DNA of 32,899 nt from JBBPYR01 sp038199755 (GTDB lineage: Bacteria; Chloroflexota; Ktedonobacteria; Ktedonobacterales; Ktedonobacteraceae). The stretch is taken from contig JBBPYR010000037.1 in NCBI GenBank assembly GCA_038199755.1, positions 1 to 32,899 on the forward strand, read 5' to 3'. A program made the position numbers and the translations under genes. The notes beneath the pieces are model-generated. The model made no database searches. It had not been told where the DNA came from and worked only from the letters and a program-made list of their open reading frames with translations. Shown here piece after piece: positions 23,153 through 31,121 of the stretch. Position 1 is the stretch's first letter; each line of letters begins with the position of its first letter.

Positions 23153-23273
23153 ATGAAAGATTATCATATCAATATCTTCTATAGTGAAGAAGATGAAGGG
23201 TATATTGCCGATATTCCTGACCTCAAATTCTGCTCTGCTTTTGGTGATACTCCTGAAGAAGCATTGAAAGAGG
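23153..23273 (+). pseudogene. HicB-like antitoxin-family gene, 5' part, interrupted by IS607
   Basis: AGGAGA and an ATG start a frame encoding MKDYHINIFYSEEDEGYIAD, then IPDLKFCSAFGDTPEEALKEV. This matches the first 40 residues of HicB-like (UPF0150-type) proteins, which are about 70 residues long. A stop follows after two more codons (TAA at 23279-23281), within sequence assigned to the transposon. The end of the same kind of protein is found on the other side of the IS607 element at 25174-25209. Confidence 0.7.
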
Positions 23274-23307
23274 TATCATAAACGTTCCCTGAATTTCTAG
23301 CGTATCC

Positions 23308-23336
23308 TTGGCAATCCTTGTTTATTCTGCTATAAT
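23308..23336 (+). promoter_or_regulatory. Sigma-70 promoter of IS607 tnpA, apparently leaderless
   Basis: TTGGCA (23308-23313), exactly 17 bp, then TATAAT (23331-23336). The tnpA ATG is at 23343, six bases after the -10 box, so the transcript would begin at or next to the start codon and carry no ribosome-binding site. Confidence 0.7.
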
Positions 23337-23342
23337 CTGCCT

Positions 23343-23933
23343 ATGAAGTTAAGTGAGTATGCAAAACAACAAGGTGTGCGCTATGAAACCGCGTGGCGAT
23401 GGTTCCAAGATGGAAAAATCAAAGGACATCGTGTCGGAGCGCATACCATTATGATTGACGAAGGGATTGAAGTAACCCCTACGGCTCAACAGAAAGTCGC
23501 GGTCTATGCGCGTGTTTCCTCTGCTGAGAATAAACCAAACCTTGACAGTCAAGCAGAGCGATTAGTTGCCTACTGCATGGCAAAAGGCTATCAAGTTTCA
23601 AAGGTGGTTAAGGAAGTCGGGTCGGGTGTCAATGATGCACGTCCTAAGTTCTTGTCTCTTTTAGAGGATACCAGCATCACTACGATTGTGGTTGAGCACG
23701 AGGATAGGGCTAGCCGCTTCGGTGTCAGATACATTGACTCTCTGCTGAGAGTACAGGGCCGTTCACTAGAGATTGTCAACCTCTCTGAGAACGGGACAGA
23801 AGACTTGTTAGCAGACTTAACGTCAATCATTTACACGTTGTGTGCGCGTCTCTATGGACAAAGACGTGCCACACGCAAAACGGAAACCATTGTCAAGCAG
23901 TTATCAGCAGAGGATGAGCAAGAATGCAATTAG
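23343..23933 (+). CDS. tnpA: IS607-family serine recombinase (transposase TnpA)
   Basis: Protein of 196 aa. A MerR-like helix-turn-helix at the N-terminus (LSEYAKQQGVRYETAWRWFQDGKIKGHRVG) precedes the serine-resolvase catalytic domain, the order specific to IS607. The catalytic serine is Ser59 in VYARVSS, followed by LDSQ; VEHEDRASRFG supplies the conserved arginine region. The C-terminus ARLYGQRRATRKTETIVKQL is the long-helix end. It moves the element through a circular intermediate by serine chemistry. No truncation is seen, so it should be active, and it could act in trans on copy 1 if both ends of that copy remained. Translation is probably leaderless. Confidence 0.93.
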   Translation: MKLSEYAKQQGVRYETAWRWFQDGKIKGHRVGAHTIMIDEGIEVTPTAQQKVAVYARVSSAENKPNLDSQAERLVAYCMAKGYQVSKVVKEVGSGVNDARPKFLSLLEDTSITTIVVEHEDRASRFGVRYIDSLLRVQGRSLEIVNLSENGTEDLLADLTSIIYTLCARLYGQRRATRKTETIVKQLSAEDEQECN

Positions 23934-25141
23934 TTGAGCAACATTGTATCAGTAAACAGGATAGCCGTTACGAGGTCATAGACCGCGTGGCGTTTGCGTC
24001 TAAAAATCTGTACAATGCTGCGCTCTACGAAATGCGTCAGATGTTCATCCATACAGGCCGACGCCTCTTCTACCATGAACTCTATCACCTGATGAAGAGT
24101 CACGAAGCCTATCAAGCGTTACCTGCAAAAGTGGCTCAACACGTGTTGAAGTTGCTTGACAAGAATTGGACTTCGTACTTTGAGGCCATGAAAGCCTATC
24201 GTCTGGACCCATCAAAGTTTTTAGGGCATCCGAAACTTCCCAAGTACAAGGACAAGCAGAAGGGGCGTAACATCCTTGTCTTTACGGTACAGGCCGTGAG
24301 CAAGAAAGGACTCAGCAGAGGCATTGTGCAACCGTCAGGCGTCCCTATCGAGATACAGACCACGCATACAAACATCAATCAAGTCCGCATCGTGCCACGC
24401 GGTAACTACTACGTGGTAGAAGTGGTGTACACGCAAGAGGTCAAGCAAGCCGATGTAGACGCATCGCTCGTAGCATCCCTAGACCTGGGAATAAATAATC
24501 TTGTAGCTCTAACATCAAACAAAGCTGGCTTTGTGCCAAGACTGGTTAACGGGAGACCTATCAAGAGCATCAACCAATTCTACAACAAACGTAAAGCAGA
24601 GTTACAGGCAATCATCAAGCCTGATACGCGCTTTACACATCGTATGGAACGCTTTACTGACAAGCGTACACGTAAGATTGACCACTACTTGCATACCGCC
24701 TCACGACGCATCATTGGCTTGCTCATTGCTGAGAGGATAGGAACGCTTGTCATTGGCAACAATCCCATGTGGAAGCAAGAAGCCAACATGGGCAAGCGGA
24801 ACAATCAGCAATTTGTGATGATCCCTCATGCGCGTTTCATTGCCATGCTGACGTATAAAGCGGAGATTGTCGGGATACAGGTCATTGCCGGGGAAGAGTC
24901 CTATACCAGTAAAGCAAGCTTTCTGGATAATGACCCTATCCCAACATATGGCAAGGTAAAGCAAGAGCCTGTATTCAGTGGGCGTCGGGTCAAGCGCGGT
25001 CTGTACAAAGCTGCGAACGGACGCATGATAAACGCCGACGTGAACGGCAGTTATAATATCATGCGAAAAGTAGCACCTGACGCTCTTTGGGGCAAGGGTG
25101 TAGAGGATGCTGTAGTGCATCCCATACGGTTACACGTATAA
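23924..25141 (+). CDS. tnpB: TnpB-family RNA-guided nuclease of IS607 element (copy 2)
   Basis: Protein of 405 aa, collinear with copy 1 (398 aa) but clearly diverged, so the two are not a recent duplication. RuvC-like residues are Asp187 (SLDLGINNL) and Asp372 (NADVNGSYNI). At the RuvC-II position the sequence is LVIGNNPMWK with Gly278, not Glu; Glu324-Glu325 before SYTSKASFLD are the probable substitute. Zinc-ribbon cysteines are absent. The family cleaves DNA at sites matching a guide taken from the right flank of the element. The ATG overlaps tnpA by 10 bp, so translation is coupled. The gene end overlaps the predicted guide scaffold. Confidence 0.92.
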   Translation: MQLVEQHCISKQDSRYEVIDRVAFASKNLYNAALYEMRQMFIHTGRRLFYHELYHLMKSHEAYQALPAKVAQHVLKLLDKNWTSYFEAMKAYRLDPSKFLGHPKLPKYKDKQKGRNILVFTVQAVSKKGLSRGIVQPSGVPIEIQTTHTNINQVRIVPRGNYYVVEVVYTQEVKQADVDASLVASLDLGINNLVALTSNKAGFVPRLVNGRPIKSINQFYNKRKAELQAIIKPDTRFTHRMERFTDKRTRKIDHYLHTASRRIIGLLIAERIGTLVIGNNPMWKQEANMGKRNNQQFVMIPHARFIAMLTYKAEIVGIQVIAGEESYTSKASFLDNDPIPTYGKVKQEPVFSGRRVKRGLYKAANGRMINADVNGSYNIMRKVAPDALWGKGVEDAVVHPIRLHV

Positions 25142-25170
25142 AGCTGAGTCGCTAGCATACGCTCGTTTCT
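25100..25170 (+). ncRNA. Predicted 3' part of omega (reRNA) guide scaffold, copy 2
   Basis: GGATGC (25105-25110) pairs with GCATCC (25117-25122), and ATACG (25124-25128) with CGTAT (25135-25139) around the loop GTTACA. In copy 1 the second stem is AGACG/CGTCT: one pair changed on both sides, with an identical loop, which supports an RNA structure. Element similarity stops at GTTTCT (25165-25170), so the guide would begin in the HicB-like flank near 25171-25174. The 5' end is not known. Confidence 0.55.
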
Positions 25171-25173
25171 TGG

Positions 25174-25209
25174 AACTATAAGCCGGTCATCTATCAGGCG
25201 GCTTCATAA
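25174..25209 (+). pseudogene. HicB-like gene, 3' end, right of the IS607 insertion
   Basis: The frame reads NYKPVIYQAAS then TAA (25207-25209). The typical end of HicB-like UPF0150-type proteins is PRYRPxIYQA, so this is the missing C-terminus of the gene that begins at 23153. About 20 residues between the two parts are not found. Confidence 0.6.
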
Positions 25210-25212
25210 GAC

Positions 25213-25282
25213 ATAAGAGCGATAGCCATAGAAATGCCCTCACAATGACATGTGGGGGCATTTCTATGGCTATCGCTCTTAT
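25213..25282. terminator. 70-nt hairpin with a 32-bp stem after the LCP gene
   Basis: Bases 25213-25244 pair with 25251-25282, with a single T-G wobble and a 6-nt loop. It starts directly after the LCP stop codon (minus strand) and ends 3 bp after the HicB-like remnant. A T-tract is lacking on both sides. Confidence 0.7.
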
Positions 25283-26461
25283 TTATCCTGTTACGTTACA
25301 GCTTTGGGTATCGCCCAGGGCGAAGAGGTTGTTGATGATGGGCTGGATATTGGTGCAGTTGGGAATAATCACGTCCTGATTCGTGCCGATAGAGGGATCA
25401 TAGATGGTCGCGTAATCACCGTAGTCCTGCTGGCCGCTGCCGGGGCCGAGGGTGATGCGTTGAATACTGTTGTTGGAGAGTGTACGTCCATAGTTGGCGA
25501 AGGCAATCATTTCTTGCTCGCTGAGATCAGTATAAACCTGGCCGTTAATATCTTTGATGAGTGGCGAGAGATTTCCTAGCACGCTGCCGACGTTCAGCTT
25601 TTTCTTGAGTGCCTCTAAAACCTGTTGCTGCCGCTGGGTACGTCCGATGTCACCAACAAGGTCGGCGTGGCGTGTGCGTACATAGTCCAAAGCTTGCAGT
25701 CCGTTCAGATGTTGCGGTCCGGGTGCGATGTAGAGGCGTTTGAGGGCGTAGGGGTCATTGGGGTTTGTACCAAGTCCAGTATCGTCGGGGTAGCTGTCGT
25801 CAAGCACGGGATGGGTGATATCGATATCAATGCCGCCGAGGGTGTCAATGACGCGGGCGAAACCGTTCAGGCCCACCCAGGCGTAGCGGTCAATGGTGAT
25901 GCCGTAGTCCTTCTCTACGGTCAGGCGGGCGGCGCGTACACCGTCGTCGAAGTTGTTGTTGTTCTGTGTGGCACCGAGAAAAAACGCCTGATCGATCTTA
26001 TGCATGCCGCCTATCTGTGGCACGGTAACCCACGAGTCACGCGGGATAGAAAGCAGCGTGACATGGTTGTTCACTGTATCGATATGAACCACCATCATCA
26101 CCTGGGTCAAGACCGAGGGGAAACTATATTTGCCGTCGTTATCACTACCCATGAGCAGGATATTCCAGGAGCGACCCATGATGGTATTATAGGTGGAGGC
26201 ATCGTTCAAAGCGGGTTCGCCGGAAGCGCGGCTCACAATGTGAACAACTTTGCTGATTGGTTGTTGTATGTTCGTATCAACGTAATACAGGCCGTAAGCA
26301 AACGCGCCGATAAGTGTAAGAACTATCACGGCAACCGTGATGAGGGTGCGACGTGTACGCAAGCGCGACCCCTTCTTGCGCAGCGGTGGCAGTTGCTCTG
26401 GTGGCGGTAGAGTAGGTATGCTAGCCTTATTTTCATGTTTATTATTTTTACTGCTAGGCAT
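25283..26461 (-). CDS. LytR-CpsA-Psr (LCP) family cell-envelope phosphotransferase
   Basis: Protein of 392 aa. A cytoplasmic Lys/Pro-rich N-terminus is followed by one transmembrane segment at about 39-60 (TLITVAVIVLTLIGAFAYGLYY), then the extracellular LCP domain. Signatures are NILLMGSDND, VLLSIPRDSW-type TLLSIPRDSWVTVP, KIDQAF, LGGIDIDI, LNGLQALDYVRTRHADLVGDIGRTQRQQQVL. LCP enzymes move glycopolymers from lipid carriers to the cell wall; the polymer here is unknown. The frame is open to a GTG at 26524, and a GTG at 26515 has GGAG upstream. The ATG at 26461 with GGGAG six bases before it is preferred, but the choice is uncertain. The 257 bp before it hold only the ftsH terminator. Confidence 0.9.
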   Translation of the reverse strand: MPSSKNNKHENKASIPTLPPPEQLPPLRKKGSRLRTRRTLITVAVIVLTLIGAFAYGLYYVDTNIQQPISKVVHIVSRASGEPALNDASTYNTIMGRSWNILLMGSDNDGKYSFPSVLTQVMMVVHIDTVNNHVTLLSIPRDSWVTVPQIGGMHKIDQAFFLGATQNNNNFDDGVRAARLTVEKDYGITIDRYAWVGLNGFARVIDTLGGIDIDITHPVLDDSYPDDTGLGTNPNDPYALKRLYIAPGPQHLNGLQALDYVRTRHADLVGDIGRTQRQQQVLEALKKKLNVGSVLGNLSPLIKDINGQVYTDLSEQEMIAFANYGRTLSNNSIQRITLGPGSGQQDYGDYATIYDPSIGTNQDVIIPNCTNIQPIINNLFALGDTQSCNVTG

Positions 26462-26645
26462 AGAGTGCTCCCATTGACGCAATGGCTGTGTGTGTGCGTC
26501 GTATATATCTTTCACCGTTCTCACTCCATCTTTGCCACATAGTTCTATTAAAGTATACCAATCCTACAAGCACAGTATAAGAGGTATTGAGAAAAAAAGA
26601 TGTCAATATTTCACTTCTTGAACAAATCTTGAGAAAAGAGGTTGT

Positions 26646-26701
26646 GGGGCAGTAAAAAACCGTTGCTTAGGGCTTCCTAAGCAACGGTTTTTTACTGCCC
26701 C
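26646..26701 (-). terminator. Nested terminator of ftsH, 26-bp perfect arms
   Basis: The arms 26646-26671 and 26676-26701 are perfectly complementary around GCTT. On the minus strand the core CCGTTGCTTAGG hairpin is followed by T6, and the pairing continues through the T6/A6 pair into an outer GGGGCAGT/ACTGCCCC stem. It lies 17 bp after the ftsH stop. Confidence 0.85.
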
Positions 26702-26718
26702 TTTTTTGCTACTGCCTA

Positions 26719-28755
26719 TTAGCTTTCAATTGGTGGGATGAAGGTCGTGGGAAAATCTGGAGCTAATGGAGCACTGTTCCCATGTGCTCGTGCTTCCGGC
26801 AGCAGGGGGCTGGCAGCTGCTAGCGCACCAGTCTCTTCGAGAATAGCCTGAAGCTGTTTGCCATCAATGGTTTCCTGGCGACGCAGCTCCTGTGCGATGC
26901 GGTCCAGCGTCAAGCGATAGGTGGTAAGAATTTCTACGGACCGTGCGTAGCAGGTCCGTACAATGCGTTCCACCTCTTCGTCAATCAGCTCGGCGGTCTC
27001 TTCACTATAGTTGCTCGGCGCACCTGTATCGCCGCCGCCCGCGAAGGGACTTTGCCGTTCGCTAAAGGAGACGGTTCCCAGGCGTTCGCTCATGCCCCAG
27101 CGTGCCACCATTTGACGCGCAATCATGGTGACGCGTTGCAGGTCGTTTTCCGCTCCGGTTGTGATGCGATTAAACACTACTTGCTCGGCAGCACGTCCAC
27201 CCAGGGCTGAAATGATCTGGGTCAGCAGGTACTCTTTCGAGTAATTGTAGCGGTCATCGAGCGGGGTGTACATGGTTACGCCAAGAGCCTGACCACGCGG
27301 CACAATCGTGACCTTTGTTACAGGGTCTGTGCCTTCGATCAAGCCTGTGAGGGCATGTCCGCCTTCATGGTACGCGGTAACATTCAGATCATCATCGCTC
27401 AACACGAGTGGTCGCTCGGCACCGAGCAAGATTTTGTCGAGAGCCTCGTCAAAGCAGGGTTGGTTCACGCGATCCAGATTGCGGCGTGCAGCCAATAGTG
27501 CGGCTTCGTTGACAAGGTTTGCCAAGTCCGCGCCTACCATGCCAGTGGTGGAACGGGCAACTGCGACGAGATCAACATCATTTGCTAACGGCACATTGCG
27601 CGAGTGAATTTTGAGAATGGCAAGGCGACCGTTCCAATCGGGGCGGTCAACCGTGACACGACGGTCGAAGCGACCAGGGCGCAGCAGAGCCTGGTCCAGA
27701 CCATCAGGACGGTTGGTTGCGGCAATCACGACAACCGCTTGCCGTGTGTCGAAGCCATCCATCTCTACCAGCAACTGGTTGAGGGTCTGTTCACGTTCAT
27801 CATTAGTGTTAATGCTGGAACCGCGCTGGCGACCAACGGCATCTATTTCGTCGATGAAGATGATACTTGGTGCAGCTTTCTTGGCCTGATCGAACAGATC
27901 GCGCACGCGGCTGGCACCAACACCCACCAGAACTTCCACAAACTCGGAGCCGCTCATAGAGTAGAACGGCACGCCTGCTTCACCGGCAACGGCACGCGCT
28001 AATAGCGTTTTGCCGGTTCCCGGAGGACCCACGAGCAGTACGCCACGCGGAATCTTACCGCCGAGACGTTGAAACTTCTGCGGCGTCTTGAGGAATTCGA
28101 CCACCTCTTGCAGTTCATATTTAGACTCGTCTACGCCCGCAACATCGGCAAAGGTGGTGCTAGGGCGATCTTCTAGGATCAGCTTGGCGCGGCTCTTGCC
28201 AAAGCTAAAGATGCCTTGTTGCCCCTGTGTGGCACGGCGACTGAGGAAGACGAACAGGCCAATCAAGAAGACCCATGGCAAGACGTTGATAAGCAGGCTA
28301 AACCAGAAGGTGTTATCAGTTGGCTGCTGATAGGTGAATACGACGTTTTTTGAGACGAGCAATTGCGGTAATTGCGGGTCCCCATTGGGTAACTGTGTCA
28401 GATGGAACTGGTTATTACCACGGACAGCCGTATTAAAATCACCCTGAATGTCCGTCTGGCCAATTAACGTCACCTTCTTCACATTGCCTGTGTTGATTTG
28501 ACTGTAAAACTCAGTGTAGCTCAACTCTAGACGTTGTGGTGTACTATTGGTTGCGCTGGTGCTTGCAAAAAAATTGTACACATAGATGGCCAGAAGCACA
28601 CCAACGATAATCAGTAACCAGCGATTAATATTGGATGGGCGTCCCTGTGGTGCGGGATCGTTAGGGCGACCAGTTGGCCCCGGACGTGTTGGTGTTGGGG
28701 TGCGCCTGTCGTTGTTATTTTGTAGCCAGTGCATCGTAACCGGCTTTTTATCCAT
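26719..28755 (-). CDS. ftsH: ATP-dependent zinc metalloprotease FtsH
   Basis: Protein of 678 aa. Two transmembrane helices (about 46-64 and 151-171) flank a periplasmic-side segment. The AAA+ domain follows: Walker A GPPGTGKT (243-250), Walker B IIFIDE (298-303) and the second region of homology ATNRPDGLDQALLRPGRFDRR. The M41 protease site is HEGGH (463-467), with the third zinc ligand Asp538 in GAENDLQ; HEAGH is more usual, so Ala is replaced by Gly. It degrades membrane and cytosolic proteins as a hexamer. The longer frame begins at 28893, but a TATAAT on the minus strand at 28870-28865 would start transcription after it, and AGCAGG lies seven bases before the ATG at 28755. It has a Pro/Arg-rich N-terminal extension. 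Confidence 0.96.
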   Translation of the reverse strand: MDKKPVTMHWLQNNNDRRTPTPTRPGPTGRPNDPAPQGRPSNINRWLLIIVGVLLAIYVYNFFASTSATNSTPQRLELSYTEFYSQINTGNVKKVTLIGQTDIQGDFNTAVRGNNQFHLTQLPNGDPQLPQLLVSKNVVFTYQQPTDNTFWFSLLINVLPWVFLIGLFVFLSRRATQGQQGIFSFGKSRAKLILEDRPSTTFADVAGVDESKYELQEVVEFLKTPQKFQRLGGKIPRGVLLVGPPGTGKTLLARAVAGEAGVPFYSMSGSEFVEVLVGVGASRVRDLFDQAKKAAPSIIFIDEIDAVGRQRGSSINTNDEREQTLNQLLVEMDGFDTRQAVVVIAATNRPDGLDQALLRPGRFDRRVTVDRPDWNGRLAILKIHSRNVPLANDVDLVAVARSTTGMVGADLANLVNEAALLAARRNLDRVNQPCFDEALDKILLGAERPLVLSDDDLNVTAYHEGGHALTGLIEGTDPVTKVTIVPRGQALGVTMYTPLDDRYNYSKEYLLTQIISALGGRAAEQVVFNRITTGAENDLQRVTMIARQMVARWGMSERLGTVSFSERQSPFAGGGDTGAPSNYSEETAELIDEEVERIVRTCYARSVEILTTYRLTLDRIAQELRRQETIDGKQLQAILEETGALAAASPLLPEARAHGNSAPLAPDFPTTFIPPIES

Positions 28756-28977
28756 AAAAGTACCTGCTTTCTGCGCCTTCCGACCTACCACCCGCCACTG
28801 ATTCTTGCAAAGCACGTGTCGTTTGTGAGTGGATATCTCAGGCTTGTCAAATGGTAACACTCTAATTATATCGTACTGTTGTCGGAAATGCACGTAACAA
28901 AAAGAGAAGATAGTATTCTGTTTGCTCTTACGTATTACGCTTAAGAATGGATGTATGTTGCAATTGTTCCCCTAATA

Positions 28978-29008
28978 GTAAGGACGTGCCCACAAGGGGC
29001 ATCCCTAC
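28978..29008. repeat. Short REP-like hairpin
   Basis: GTAAGGACGTGCCC and GGGGCATCCCTAC form a hairpin with TGCCC/GGGCA as its core and GTA/TAC ends. The ends resemble those of the cruciform repeat at 5068-5170 (GTAGGGAC...GTCCCTAC). It lies between ftsH and the S9 peptidase, directly before a TATAAT at 29011-29016 that may be the peptidase -10 box. Confidence 0.5.
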
Positions 29009-29051
29009 TGTATAATAGAATAGATAAAAATAGCTGGAAGGAAGATTGTGT

Positions 29052-30992
29052 ATGACCTATCAAAAAGAAGTTCCTTATGGCTCCTGGAAGTCTCCGATTA
29101 CGCCTGATTTGATTGTCTCTGAGTCAATTCGTCTCGGTATGAGTGCTATTGATGGCAGTGATGTGTATTGGCTTGAGGGGCGGCCAGCCGAAGGTGGACG
29201 CAGCGTGCTCGTACGTCGCACTGCTAATGGTACAACAAGCGATGTCGTGCCTGCCCCCTTCAATGTACGTACCATGGTGCATGAATATGGTGGGGGTGAC
29301 TTTGTGGTGAGTGACGGGGTGATTTACTTCACGAACTTTAGCGATCAGCGCATGTATCAGCTGCTGCCGGGTTCTGAGCCGCAAGCAATTACGCCAGAGG
29401 CGAAGTATCGTTATGCCGATGCGGTGGTTGACGCGGCCCATAAGCGTTTGATTTGCGTGCGCGAGGATCACACTCCCACTGACCGCGAGGCGATCAATAC
29501 GCTAGTGACACTTTCGCTAGAGGGAGAGAATGCTGATGGCGGCACATTGCTGGTTGCAGGCAATGACTTTTATGCTTCACCGCGCCTCAGTCCAGATGGC
29601 TCAAAGCTATGCTGGTTGACCTGGCATCATCCGAATATGCCGTGGGATGGTGTGGAACTATGGGTCGCCGATGTCAACGCTGACGGCTCGCTCAGCAATC
29701 AACAGCAGGTCGCGGGCGGTCCACGAGAGTCGATCTTTCAACCGTCGTGGTCGCCTGATGGCATACTCTACTTCGTCTCTGATCGCAGCAACTGGTGGAA
29801 CATCTACCGTTTGCGCAATGGGAATATCGAGGCGGTATGTGCGAAGGATGTTGATTTTGGTGTCCCACAGTGGGCGTTCGGCATGTCGACCTATGGTTTT
29901 GCGTCAGCACAAGAGGTGATTTGTAGCTATAGTGAAGATGGGGTGAACAAGTTTGCGCGCTTGGATACACAAACAGGGAAGCTAACGCCAATCAAACTTC
30001 CCTATACCGCAGTTGGGCGTTGCGTTAATGTAACGCCAACATATGCAGTGTTCGCGGCTGCATCACCTACTACTGCGCCAGTCCTGGTGAAGTTGGATTT
30101 ACAACGTGAGCATATTACTATCTTGCGGACCAGCAGTAATGTCTCTATGGATGCATCCTACTTCTCGCAGCCGGAAAGTGTTGAGTTTCCGACTGAACAT
30201 GGCTTGACTGCACATGCATTTTTTTACGCCCCGCGCAACCCTGATTTTGTTGCTCCTGATAACGACCTACCACCGTTGCTGCTCTTGAGTCATGGCGGGC
30301 CGACAGGATCAACCTCAAGCGCGTTTAATATGACGATTCAGTTCTGGACGAGCCGTGGCTTTGCCGTGTTGGATGTCAACTATGGTGGTAGTAGTGGTTA
30401 TGGACGTGCCTATCGTGAGCGACTGAATGGGCAATGGGGCGTGGTAGATGTGAATGATTGTGTCAATGGCGCGAAATTCCTGGTAAAAGAGGGCTGGGTA
30501 GATGGCAATCGTCTGGCAATTGCGGGCGGCAGTGCAGGCGGCTACACCACGCTCTGTGTGCTTACCTTCCGCAATGAGTTCAAGGCGGGGGCCAGTTACT
30601 TCGGCGTGAGTGACCTGACAATCTTTGTCCATGATACGCATAAATTCGAGTCGCGCTACCTCTATAGCTTGATTGGCCCCTATCCGCAGGCGGAGGAGTT
30701 GTATCATCAGCGTTCGCCACTGTTCTATGCCGACCAGCTTGCCAGCCCAGTCATCTTCTTCCAAGGGTTAGACGACAAGATCGTACCGTCCAACCAGGCT
30801 GAGTTGATGGTGGATATTTTGCGCAAAAAGGGCATTCCCGTAGCCTATCTGCCTTTTGAGGGTGAGGGCCATGGTTTCCGTAGAGGCGAAAATATCAAGC
30901 GTTCACTCGAAGCTGAATTGTACTTTTATGCTAAGGTGTTTGGTTTTGAACTTGCCGATAGCATAGAGCCAGTTTCGATAGAAAACCTCTAA
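29052..30992 (+). CDS. S9 family (prolyl oligopeptidase-type) peptidase
   Basis: Protein of 646 aa. The N-terminal ~360 residues form a beta-propeller with TolB-like repeats (ASPRLSPDGSKLCWLTW, FQPSWSPDGILYFVSDRS). The C-terminal alpha/beta hydrolase domain has LLLSHGGPTGSTSSAFN, VLDVNYGGSSGYGRAYRERL, nucleophile GGSAGGY (Ser494), the acid in GLDDKIVP (Asp574/575) and His607 in GEGHGFRR. This is the acylaminoacyl peptidase/dipeptidyl peptidase layout. No signal peptide is visible, so it is probably cytoplasmic. An earlier TTG at 29046 exists, but AAGGAA favours the ATG at 29052. The stop codon lies inside the following palindrome. Confidence 0.92.
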   Translation: MTYQKEVPYGSWKSPITPDLIVSESIRLGMSAIDGSDVYWLEGRPAEGGRSVLVRRTANGTTSDVVPAPFNVRTMVHEYGGGDFVVSDGVIYFTNFSDQRMYQLLPGSEPQAITPEAKYRYADAVVDAAHKRLICVREDHTPTDREAINTLVTLSLEGENADGGTLLVAGNDFYASPRLSPDGSKLCWLTWHHPNMPWDGVELWVADVNADGSLSNQQQVAGGPRESIFQPSWSPDGILYFVSDRSNWWNIYRLRNGNIEAVCAKDVDFGVPQWAFGMSTYGFASAQEVICSYSEDGVNKFARLDTQTGKLTPIKLPYTAVGRCVNVTPTYAVFAAASPTTAPVLVKLDLQREHITILRTSSNVSMDASYFSQPESVEFPTEHGLTAHAFFYAPRNPDFVAPDNDLPPLLLLSHGGPTGSTSSAFNMTIQFWTSRGFAVLDVNYGGSSGYGRAYRERLNGQWGVVDVNDCVNGAKFLVKEGWVDGNRLAIAGGSAGGYTTLCVLTFRNEFKAGASYFGVSDLTIFVHDTHKFESRYLYSLIGPYPQAEELYHQRSPLFYADQLASPVIFFQGLDDKIVPSNQAELMVDILRKKGIPVAYLPFEGEGHGFRRGENIKRSLEAELYFYAKVFGFELADSIEPVSIENL

Positions 30993-31045
30993 AACAAGCA
31001 AAAAGGTGTGCCGCGGCACACCTTTTTGCTTGTTTTAGAGGTTTT
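30982..31045 (+). terminator. Perfect 64-bp palindrome at the end of the S9 peptidase gene
   Basis: Bases 30982-31045 are fully self-complementary, with 32-bp arms centred on CCGCGG. The core GGTGTGCC/GGCACACC is flanked by A5/T5, then by further matching arms. The left arm includes the last codons and the TAA (30990-30992) of the peptidase gene. It acts as the likely terminator and separates this gene from the kinase gene. Confidence 0.85.
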
Positions 31046-31068
31046 GTCTTCATATTATGCTTCACCTG

Positions 31069-31077
31069 TGGTAATAT
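31069..31077 (+). promoter_or_regulatory. Possible extended -10 promoter of the kinase gene
   Basis: TGG-TAATAT forms an extended -10 element (TGn then TAATAT at 31072-31077). The hexamer 17 bp upstream, TTCATA, is a poor -35. The start would be about 38 nt before the ATG at 31122. Confidence 0.35.
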
Positions 31078-31121
31078 CTAAATCAGCAAAAAAGTCTGCT
31101 TTTATGATAGGGAAATTATGC

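Larger units (their letters stand above)
23274..25173 (+). mobile_element. Complete IS607-family element with tnpA and tnpB, copy 2
   Basis: About 1.9 kb with a promoter, an intact serine recombinase, an overlapping tnpB and a predicted guide-RNA region. Left and right limits are placed where HicB-like coding sequence stops and resumes. Both junctions carry a GG dinucleotide (23272-23273 and 25172-25173), as expected for IS607-type crossover. The last block shared with copy 1, GTTTCT, ends at 25170, which agrees with the right limit. Direct joining of the flanks does not restore the HicB frame, so about 20 codons of the target are missing. Confidence 0.75.

Noticed and set aside
26462..26524. 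Longer LCP protein from GTG codons at 26524 or 26515
   Set aside because: Possible, since GGAG precedes 26515, but the ATG at 26461 has GGGAG at good spacing and gives a normal LCP N-terminus.
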